Under the pieces are notes generated by a model. The model was not told the origin of the DNA and ran no database searches. It saw only the letters and a program-made list of their open reading frames with translations. Below are positions 57,328-64,000 of a stretch of DNA of 64,000 bases, piece by piece; within the stretch, counting starts at the first letter, position 1; each line of letters opens with the position of its first letter. The stretch is taken from positions 868,001 to 932,000 of the forward strand of contig NZ_JACHMC010000001.1 in the NCBI RefSeq assembly GCF_014204815.1, in the 5' to 3' direction. Made by a program: the position numbers and the translations under genes. Source of the stretch: Micrococcus flavus (GTDB lineage: Bacteria; Actinomycetota; Actinomycetes; Actinomycetales; Micrococcaceae).

Positions 57328-60320
57328 AGCCCGCCCACCGATCCGCCGGCCAGCACGTCCGTGGCCCAGCGGGCCACGCGCGGACGGTCGATCTTCGAGT
57401 TGTGCCGGATGTCGGTGGGCACCTCGTCCGCCACGAGCACCGCCGCGACCGGCAGCGGGTCCAGGGCCGCGCGCACCGAGGCGGCCAGCGCGGTGGGGGC
57501 GAGCCCCTGCTTGGGCCGGCCGTCGCGATGGTGGCCGGCGCGGCGCGCGGGGCGGTTGGCCGGCACGGCGGCCTCCACCACGACGACGACCGCCTGGGTC
57601 CCGGCGGGGCCCGTGCCGACCACGGCGCTGCGGCGCACGGGGCCGAGAGCGTCCACGATCCGTTCGGGACCGCCCGGGGCCAGCGGGCCGTCCGGGGTGG
57701 TGAGCACGTGCTGGAGCCGCCCCTCGATCCACACGCGTCCCTCGGCGTCGAAGTGGCCGACGTCCGCGGTGCGGTGCCACACGCGTCCGTCGCGGCGGAC
57801 GAGCCCGTCGCGCTTGGACTGCTGGTCCGTGGCCCACAGGGCGTCGTAGCGGTCCTTCAGGTGCGGCGCGGAGACCACGAACTCGCCGAGCACGCCGTGC
57901 CCGGTGGCGGCGTCGAGGGTGACCTCCTCGGCGGTGCCGTCCTCCAGCAGCGGGGCGATCCGGAACTCGACGCCGGGCAGCGGCCGGCCCACGCACACCC
58001 CGGCGTCCGGGGCGCGGCGCAGCCGCTGGATCTCCTCCCCGTCGATGTCGGAGAGCAGCAGGCCCTCGGTCATGCCGTAGGGGGTGTGGACCTCCGCGTG
58101 CGGCAGGACAGCCGAGAGCTGCCGCAGCAGGGCAGGGTGCACCGGGGCGCCCGCGGAGAGCAGCTGGCGCACCCCGGCCAGGGCGGCGCGCTGCTCACGG
58201 GTCAGGTCCCCGGCGGTCTGGACCACGTTGGCCAGGGCCGCGGGAGAGGCGAACATCACGGAGGACTGCCCGGCGATCGCGGCGTCCGCCAGCGCGGAGG
58301 CGGTGAGCGTGGCCGGCTTGGTGACGTCCATGACGGGGGTGACCGAGACCGCCCCCAGGGCCGGGCCCAGCAGGGCGAACGGTGCGAAGCCGGCCAGCAG
58401 CGACGCGCCGGGGCGGATGTCGAGGGTCCGGCCGATCATCTGGACGAGCCGGCCGAGGCGCTCATGGGTGTAGACCACGCCCTTGGCCGGGCCGGTGGAG
58501 CCGGAGGTGAACAGGACGGCAGCGTCCGCGGCGAGGGCCGGCTCGGCCAGGGGTGCGCCGGCGGCGTCGCGCGGCCCCGACGCGGCGGGGTCCCGGTGGC
58601 GCTCGACCATGGCGTACAGCGAGTCGGAGACGTCCAGCAGCGTCCGCTGGGGCGCGGCCAGGGTGGCCACGGAGATGCGGGTGCCCGGCCAGGACTGCGC
58701 ACGGGCCAGGGTCAGGCCCGGGGTCTGCCCGATGATCCAGCGGGGCCGGGCCGACTTCATGGCGCGGGTCATCCCGGTGATGCCCAGGCCCTGGTCCGCG
58801 ACGACGGCGACGCCGCCCACACGCAGGACCGCGTACAGCGCCGCGGAGAGGTCACGGCCCGGCGGCACGAGCATGGAGACACGGTCGCCGGGGCGCATGC
58901 CCGCCTCCCACAGGCCCGTGGCCATCGCCGAGACGGTCTCCTGGAACTCGCCCCAGCCGACGGCGACGGGACGCCGTCGGGCGCCCACGAGGGCGCGCGA
59001 GGACGCGGCGCCGGCCATGTCCACGAGCGCGGTGTACTCGCGCATCGCGGACCCGGGGGCGCCCCAGTCCTCGAGCCGGTCCCACAGCCGCGGCACGCCG
59101 CCGGCGGCCGGGGCCGTCGCCCCGTCGCCGCGGTCCGCGTCCGAGTCCGCGTCGGCGAGCTCGAGCTCCACCGCGCGTCCCGTGACGCCGAGCACCGGGT
59201 GGGAGGAGGTGGTGGGGGCGTCGTCGTCGGCGTGGGGCCGGGGTCCGGGCAGGCCCGAGGCCGGATCGTCCAGCTGGCCGGCGATGAGCAGCTGCGCCCA
59301 GGTCAGCAGGGGGGTGACGACGTCGCGGTCGTCGATCAGCAGGTGCCCGGCCTCCTCGTAGCGGTGGACGCGGGCGGCCGGGAGGCGGTCGCGGAGGTCG
59401 TCCAGGTAGCGGTCCAGGAAGACGGGGTCGTCGGCGCCCCACTGGATCAGCGCCGGCACGCCGGCCGCGCCGAGCGCACTGACGCCGTCGGACACGCGCG
59501 TGAGCTCGGCGTGGCTGCCGTGGGCGGGGTCGGCCGGGATGTCGGCCACGAACCCGCCGACGCCGCCGCGGCGGGCCGCGTCCGGGTAGGGAAGATGGTA
59601 GGCGGCGCGCACCTCGGGTGCCAGGGACGGCTTCGCCAGCGAGGTGGTGACGGCGATGAACGCATCGGTGGCCACCGTGGAGGCCGGCAGGACCGGACCG
59701 GCCAGCGCCGCCTGCAGGGGCGCGGGCAGGGAGGCCTGCGGGGGCTGGTGCACCGCGGTGTTGAGGGTGCTCACCCCCGCCACGACGTCGCGGTGACGGC
59801 CGGCCCAGCCGAGGGAGACCACGCCGCCCCAGTCGTGGCCGAGGGTGATGACCGGGTGCCCGGCCTCCGCCTGGGCGGTGATCCCGAGCTCGGCCAGCAG
59901 GGCCTCGAGGTCGTCCACGCGGTCCCGGAGCGCGCGGTATGTGCTGCGCGCCCGGCCCATCTCCGACGGCGTCGGGTTCGCCGGGTGCTCGAGGCGTTCG
60001 GAGAAGCCCATGTCCAGCTGGTCGGGGGCCACCACGCGCCAGGCCTGCTGCCCGCGGCGGGCGCGGCGGACCGTCTCGGTCAGCAGCGAGCGCCACAGGT
60101 AGGACCACGTCGGGTTGCCGTGGACGGCCACGATGGTGCCCACCACGTCCGCGCCGAGCGCGTCCAGGAGGGGCCCGGTGTCGGCCACGTGCAGGGTGCG
60201 GGAGACGCCGTCCGGGTCCGCGGCGGAGCGGACGGTGACGAGACGGGACCAGGCGGCGTCCCAGCCGGGCAGCTGCTCGTGCGGGGGGAGGGCGGCGGGG
60301 GCGGCGGGGATGTGCGGCAT
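57324..60320 (-). CDS. oleBC: OleB-OleC fusion: beta-lactone decarboxylase and beta-lactone synthetase
   Basis: One 998-residue protein joins two enzymes. Residues 1 to about 345 are an alpha/beta hydrolase of the haloalkane dehalogenase type (OleB): HGNPTWSYLWRSL, nucleophile D163 in GHDWGG, acid D297/D298 in GADDPVF and base H326. After a linker of about 60 residues, 410-998 is an AMP-ligase-like OleC with FTSGSTGPAKGVVYTHE (from about 604) and TPYGMTEGLL. OleC closes the beta-hydroxy acid to a beta-lactone and OleB decarboxylates it to the alkene. The fusion is known from M. luteus and relatives. Confidence 0.94.
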   Translation of the reverse strand: MPHIPAAPAALPPHEQLPGWDAAWSRLVTVRSAADPDGVSRTLHVADTGPLLDALGADVVGTIVAVHGNPTWSYLWRSLLTETVRRARRGQQAWRVVAPDQLDMGFSERLEHPANPTPSEMGRARSTYRALRDRVDDLEALLAELGITAQAEAGHPVITLGHDWGGVVSLGWAGRHRDVVAGVSTLNTAVHQPPQASLPAPLQAALAGPVLPASTVATDAFIAVTTSLAKPSLAPEVRAAYHLPYPDAARRGGVGGFVADIPADPAHGSHAELTRVSDGVSALGAAGVPALIQWGADDPVFLDRYLDDLRDRLPAARVHRYEEAGHLLIDDRDVVTPLLTWAQLLIAGQLDDPASGLPGPRPHADDDAPTTSSHPVLGVTGRAVELELADADSDADRGDGATAPAAGGVPRLWDRLEDWGAPGSAMREYTALVDMAGAASSRALVGARRRPVAVGWGEFQETVSAMATGLWEAGMRPGDRVSMLVPPGRDLSAALYAVLRVGGVAVVADQGLGITGMTRAMKSARPRWIIGQTPGLTLARAQSWPGTRISVATLAAPQRTLLDVSDSLYAMVERHRDPAASGPRDAAGAPLAEPALAADAAVLFTSGSTGPAKGVVYTHERLGRLVQMIGRTLDIRPGASLLAGFAPFALLGPALGAVSVTPVMDVTKPATLTASALADAAIAGQSSVMFASPAALANVVQTAGDLTREQRAALAGVRQLLSAGAPVHPALLRQLSAVLPHAEVHTPYGMTEGLLLSDIDGEEIQRLRRAPDAGVCVGRPLPGVEFRIAPLLEDGTAEEVTLDAATGHGVLGEFVVSAPHLKDRYDALWATDQQSKRDGLVRRDGRVWHRTADVGHFDAEGRVWIEGRLQHVLTTPDGPLAPGGPERIVDALGPVRRSAVVGTGPAGTQAVVVVVEAAVPANRPARRAGHHRDGRPKQGLAPTALAASVRAALDPLPVAAVLVADEVPTDIRHNSKIDRPRVARWATDVLAGGSVGGL

Positions 60321-60347
60321 GGCGGTCTCTCGTCCTCCTACGTCAGT

Positions 60348-61388
60348 TCACCACTGGATCTCGAGCATGGCGGTGTTCAGGCCCGAGCCCACCCCCAGGC
60401 ACACCACCCGGTCCCCCTCGGACAGGGATTCCTGCTCCCGGACCAGGGTGATGGGCAGGGAGGCCGGGCCCACGTTGCCCAGGACCGGGAACGTGGTGGG
60501 CAGCTTCTCCTTCGGCAGGCCCGCGGCCTCGGAGACCGCGTCCGTGTGCAGCTGGGAGACCTGGTGGGTGATGTAGCAGTCCGCGGAGTCCCACGCCCAC
60601 GCGGCGGGGACGTCCCGCCACGCGTCCATGACCAGCTCGAGGCCGTCCTCGAGCAGGGCGGTGGAGTCGGTGAACATGCCGTTGTGGTCGCCCACGCACA
60701 GCTGGTGGTGGTCGGTGCCCGCGCGGGTGACCCCGCGCAGGATGCGGTGGCCCTCCGGGTGGTCCTCGATGCGGCCCACCACGGCCGCCGCGGCGCCGCA
60801 GCCCAGGGTCAGGGATGCGAACTGCTCCATGAAGTTGCCGCGCACGGTGGTCTCGGCGTGCAGGTTCTCCACGGTGGCCGCCTGGACCCTGGAGGCGTCC
60901 TCCGCGGCGACGACGACGGCGTAGTCGATCTGGCCGGCGTCGACCAGGGTGGAGGCCAGCATGAGCCCGTTGACGAACCCGAGGCACGCGTTGGTGATGT
61001 CGAAGTTCGTGGCGGAGGTCGGCAGGCCCATGAGGTCGTGGATGCGCACGGCCACGGACGGCTCGAGGGTGGCGCGGGTGACCGAGGTGTTCAGCAGCAG
61101 GCCGACCCGCTCCGGGGCCACGCCGGCCTGGGCGAGGGCGGCGGTCCCGGCCTCGGCCGCGGCCTGCTGGAAGTCCTTGGACTCGTCCCAGTTGCGGCGC
61201 ACCTTGACCCCGGCCACGCGCTCGAGCAGGTGGTTCGGCAGGCGCAGGCGCGTGAGCACGTCCTCGAGCTGGGCGTCCAGGTCGTCGGAGGTGACCTCCA
61301 GCGGGGCCTCCACCTCGGTGACGGCGAGGAGGGCGGCGCGGGAGTACTCGAAGCTGGCGTTACCGGACACGTTCGGGACCTGGACCAT
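60348..61388 (-). CDS. oleA: OleA, head-to-head acyl-CoA condensing enzyme
   Basis: Thiolase-fold enzyme that joins two fatty acyl-CoAs into a beta-keto acid. The 346-residue protein has the catalytic Cys135 (ITNACLGF), His275 (ITHQVSQ) and Asn305 (LGNVGPAS), plus E109 in TLEP, which matches the OleA-specific Glu that sets it apart from FabH. It leads the ole operon, with 27 bases to oleBC. Confidence 0.94.
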   Translation of the reverse strand: MVQVPNVSGNASFEYSRAALLAVTEVEAPLEVTSDDLDAQLEDVLTRLRLPNHLLERVAGVKVRRNWDESKDFQQAAAEAGTAALAQAGVAPERVGLLLNTSVTRATLEPSVAVRIHDLMGLPTSATNFDITNACLGFVNGLMLASTLVDAGQIDYAVVVAAEDASRVQAATVENLHAETTVRGNFMEQFASLTLGCGAAAAVVGRIEDHPEGHRILRGVTRAGTDHHQLCVGDHNGMFTDSTALLEDGLELVMDAWRDVPAAWAWDSADCYITHQVSQLHTDAVSEAAGLPKEKLPTTFPVLGNVGPASLPITLVREQESLSEGDRVVCLGVGSGLNTAMLEIQW

Positions 61389-61432
61389 TCTGCTGGGTGA
61401 CGTGGGAGCCGTCTGCGGACGGACGGGTCCTC

Positions 61433-61438
61433 ACTCTA
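61433..61438 (-). promoter_or_regulatory. Candidate -10 box of the ole operon
   Basis: TAGAGT on the minus strand, 44 bases before oleA. No clear -35. It suggests that the ole genes have their own promoter and do not depend on parC read-through. Confidence 0.4.
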
Positions 61439-61526
61439 TCGGAGCGCCCTCCGTGGCCCCGGAGACGGGTGCCGCGTTCGCCCCGGGCGTGGCCCCCGGT
61501 CCCCCCGCGGGCGCACGGGGTGGGCG

Positions 61527-64000
61527 TCAGTCCGCGGAGACCTCCACGCCGGTGTCCTCGGCCGGGGCGGCCGCGACGAGCTCCGGGGACGCCCCCGCGC
61601 CGAGGGCCTCGACGTGCTGGTCCACCGGCACCCCCGAGCCGTCCCGGCGGCCGTACTCGACGGGCAGCGACCGGGCCACGCCGGCGCGGGAGGCGCCCAG
61701 CACGGGGGAGGCTCCCGCCCAGGCCCGGACGAGGTGCGTCTCGCCCTTGAGCAGCCGGTGCGCGCGGACACCGCCGGTGCCACGGCCCTTGGCGGGGTAC
61801 TCCCCGAGCGGGGTGACCTTCACCGAGCCCCCGGGCGCGCCGAGCAGGTCGGCGTCCCCGTCCGTGACCGTCACCACCACCGCGGGGCGGGGGTGTGCGG
61901 CGGGGTCCTCGCCCTCGTCCGTGAGGGACGCCGCCGGGGCGACGCCGAAGGCCAGGACGACGTCGTCCTCCGCCACGCGCATGCCCGCCACGCCGCCGCC
62001 CGCCGGGCCCTGGGGGCGGACCGCCCCGGCCGGGTAGTGCAGCAGCTGTCCCGCCCGCGTGACGAACACCAGGTGGTCCTCGTCCGCCGGGGCCGGCGCC
62101 GCCCCGACGACGGCGTCCCCGTCCTTGAGGGCGATCGCCGACAGCTCGTCCCGGTTCAGCGGCCAGTCGGGACGGACGCGCTTGACCACGCCGCGGGCGG
62201 TGCCGACGGCGAGCACGGCGTCGAGCGGCACGAGCGCGACGAGCGTCTCGCCCTTCTCGAGGGCGACGAGGTCCTTGGCCGGGCGGGCCTCGGTGAGGGA
62301 CGGCGCCGGCGAGGGCTCGGCCGCCCCCGGCAGCTCCACGGCGGGCAGCCGCAGCACGCGCCCGGCGCTCGTCAGGGCGCCGACCTCGCCGCGGGCGGTG
62401 GTGGCGACCACGGAGGTGAAGGCGTCGTGCTTGCGCCGGCGCCCCTGCGGGGCCAGCGGCGTGCGGTCCGCCGTGCGCAGCAGGCGGCCGCTCGTGGTCA
62501 GGACGGCCCAGCAGGCGGTGTCGGGGATCATCAGCTCGCCGCCGGCGGCGGCCGTGCCGGCCGCGGCGGAGGCGGGGGCGCCCGGCGCCACGGCCGGGGC
62601 CGCCTCGGCGTCCACCAGCCGGGTGCGGCGGTCGTCGCCGAACTCGTCCGCCACCGCCTGCAGCTCCGCCGAGACGACCTCGCGCAGGCGCGCCTCGGAC
62701 GCCAGGATCGCCTCGAGCTCGGCGATGGCCCGGGCGAGCTCGTCCCGCTCCGCCTCCAGCTCGATCCGGGAGAACCGGGTGAGCTGGCGCAGGCGCAGCT
62801 CGAGGATGTGCTCGGCCTGCCGCTCCGAGAGGTCGAAGACCTGCATGAGCCGGGTGCGGGCCGCGGCCGTGTCGTCCGAGGTGCGGATGATCTCGATGAC
62901 CTCGTCGATGTCCACCAGGGCCAGCAGCAGCCCCTCCACGAGGTGCAGACGGTCCCGCCGGCGGCCCAGCCGGTGCGCGGTGCGCCGGCGCACCACGGCC
63001 AGGCGGTGGTCCACGTACACCTGCAGCAGCGCGCGCAGGCCCAGGGTCTGCGGCTGGCCGTCCACGAGGGCCACGTTGTTGATGCCGAAGGTCTCCTCCA
63101 TCGGCGTGTGCCGGTACAGCGCGGCCAGCACCGCCGGGGCGTTGAACCCGGACTTCAGCTCCACCACGAGGCGCAGGCCGTGCTTGCGGTCGGTCAGGTC
63201 CACCACGTCCGCGATGCCCTGCAGGCGGCCGGCGCGCACCCCGTCCTTGATCCGCTCGATGACCTTCTCCGGCCCCACCGCGTACGGCAGCTCCGTGATC
63301 ACGATCCCCGTGCGCCGGGCGGAGACCTGCTCGATCGCGGCGGTCGCGCGCATGCGGAACGTGCCGCGTCCGCTCGTGTAGGCGTCCCGGATGCCGTCGA
63401 GCCCGACGATGCTGCCGCCGGAAGGCAGGTCCGGGCCGGGCACGTGCGCCATGAGCGCCTCCAGGTCCGCGTCCGGCTCGGCGAGCAGGTGCCGGGCCGC
63501 GGCCACGACCTCGCGCAGGTTGTGCGGGGCCATGTTCGTCGCCATGCCGACGGCGATCCCCGCCGCGCCGTTCACCAGCAGGTTCGGGTACGCCGCCGGC
63601 AGCACCGCGGGCTGCTGGAACTGGTTGTCGTAGTTCGGGACGAAGTCGACCGTGTCCTCGTCCAGGTCGGCGGTCAGCGCGAGGGCCGCCGGCGCCATCC
63701 GGGCCTCGGTGTACCGGGGCGCGGCCGGGCCGTCGTCGAGCGAGCCGAAGTTGCCGTGCCCGTCCACCATGGGCAGGCGCAGGGAGAACGGCTGGGCCAG
63801 GCGGACCATGGCGTCGTAGATCGCGGCGTCCCCGTGCGGGTGCAGCTTGCCCATCACCTCTCCCACCACGCGGGCGGACTTCACGTGGCCGCGGTCCGGG
63901 CGCAGGCCCATCTGGGACATCATGTAGAGGATGCGGCGCTGCACCGGCTTGAGCCCGTCCCGCGCGTCCGGCAGCGCCCGCGAGTAGATCACCGAGTACG
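61527..64000 (-). CDS. parC: DNA topoisomerase IV subunit A, 5' end beyond window
   Basis: Strand-cutting subunit partnered with ParE. About 824 residues are visible; the frame is open to the right edge, where [24 protein letters not shown] is the conserved region about 30 residues into ParC/GyrA, so only a short N-terminus is missing. The active-site Tyr lies in [10 protein letters not shown] (codon at 63711-63713). A coiled-coil arm and a six-bladed C-terminal domain follow. That domain lacks an obvious GyrA box, which supports ParC over GyrA. Confidence 0.9.
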   Translation of the reverse strand, partial: YSVIYSRALPDARDGLKPVQRRILYMMSQMGLRPDRGHVKSARVVGEVMGKLHPHGDAAIYDAMVRLAQPFSLRLPMVDGHGNFGSLDDGPAAPRYTEARMAPAALALTADLDEDTVDFVPNYDNQFQQPAVLPAAYPNLLVNGAAGIAVGMATNMAPHNLREVVAAARHLLAEPDADLEALMAHVPGPDLPSGGSIVGLDGIRDAYTSGRGTFRMRATAAIEQVSARRTGIVITELPYAVGPEKVIERIKDGVRAGRLQGIADVVDLTDRKHGLRLVVELKSGFNAPAVLAALYRHTPMEETFGINNVALVDGQPQTLGLRALLQVYVDHRLAVVRRRTAHRLGRRRDRLHLVEGLLLALVDIDEVIEIIRTSDDTAAARTRLMQVFDLSERQAEHILELRLRQLTRFSRIELEAERDELARAIAELEAILASEARLREVVSAELQAVADEFGDDRRTRLVDAEAAPAVAPGAPASAAAGTAAAGGELMIPDTACWAVLTTSGRLLRTADRTPLAPQGRRRKHDAFTSVVATTARGEVGALTSAGRVLRLPAVELPGAAEPSPAPSLTEARPAKDLVALEKGETLVALVPLDAVLAVGTARGVVKRVRPDWPLNRDELSAIALKDGDAVVGAAPAPADEDHLVFVTRAGQLLHYPAGAVRPQGPAGGGVAGMRVAEDDVVLAFGVAPAASLTDEGEDPAAHPRPAVVVTVTDGDADLLGAPGGSVKVTPLGEYPAKGRGTGGVRAHRLLKGETHLVRAWAGASPVLGASRAGVARSLPVEYGRRDGSGVPVDQHVEALGAGASPELVAAAPAEDTGVEVSAD

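Noticed and set aside
63990-63992. GTG at 63992 as the parC start
   Set aside because: The codons to its right (YS) continue the conserved YxMSVIVSRALPD-type region, which lies some 30 residues inside the protein in this family. The true start is outside the window.

Overview
The window is 64 kb of ordinary chromosome from a very GC-rich actinobacterium, most likely Micrococcus luteus or a close relative. Four things point there: the actinobacterial gene order around mraZ-ftsZ-divIVA and glnA-glnE-lipA-lipB; GTG starts and start/stop overlaps throughout; an oleA/oleBC/oleD long-chain alkene cluster in which oleB and oleC are fused, as described for M. luteus; and a MurE whose substrate loop lacks the diaminopimelate-type Arg, as expected for an L-Lys peptidoglycan. 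The species name is an inference. I see no rRNA, tRNA, CRISPR array, prophage or insertion sequence.

Layout. 1-2.6 kb: a polyprenyl diphosphate synthase (cut by the window edge), divergent from dinB, then a DUF3040 membrane protein. 2.8-17.5 kb: the division and cell wall (dcw) operon mraZ-rsmH-ftsL-ftsI-murE-murF-mraY-murD-ftsW-murG-murC-ftsQ, mostly with 1-4 base overlaps. 17.5-17.86 kb: the only gene-free stretch over 300 bases, holding the ftsZ control region. 17.86-23.9 kb: ftsZ-pgeF-yggS-sepF-yggT-divIVA-lspA-rluD. 24-28.2 kb: dnaE and nrdR. 28.2-31.4 kb: ppgK, map, a small SPOR-like gene and panB. 31.4-38.6 kb: the nitrogen block glnA2-glnE, a luciferase-like oxidoreductase and glnA1. 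38.6-49 kb: an RDD membrane protein, a DUF4191 protein, lipA, lipB, a membrane protein kinase, a small membrane protein, the E2 and E3 subunits of 2-oxoacid dehydrogenases, and leucyl aminopeptidase. 49-53.3 kb: a PAC2 protein, a DUF4192 protein, the principal sigma factor and a small zinc-ribbon protein. 53.5-64 kb: parE, a small membrane protein, the ole cluster and parC (cut by the window edge).

How the genes work together. The first third builds and positions the septum: lipid II precursors (MurC-F, MraY, MurG), the SEDS/PBP pair FtsW-FtsI, FtsL/FtsQ, the FtsZ ring with its anchor SepF, and DivIVA. Two glutamine synthetases sit with GlnE, their adenylylating enzyme, and glnA1 has a clear GlnR-type operator. 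LipA and LipB make the lipoate that the two lipoyl domains of the neighbouring E2 carry, and Lpd reoxidises it.

The most interesting signals are regulatory. At least ten genes carry a TANNNT -10 box exactly 6-7 bases before the start codon, so they are probably transcribed without a leader. Two sites match the sigma-R/SigH (oxidative and thiol stress) promoter, upstream of sigA and of the PAC2 gene. There are MraZ-type 10-base repeats before mraZ, a four-half-site GlnR box in the glnA1/RDD intergenic region, and a 16-base perfect palindrome before ftsZ. I did not find a convincing undescribed multi-gene system.
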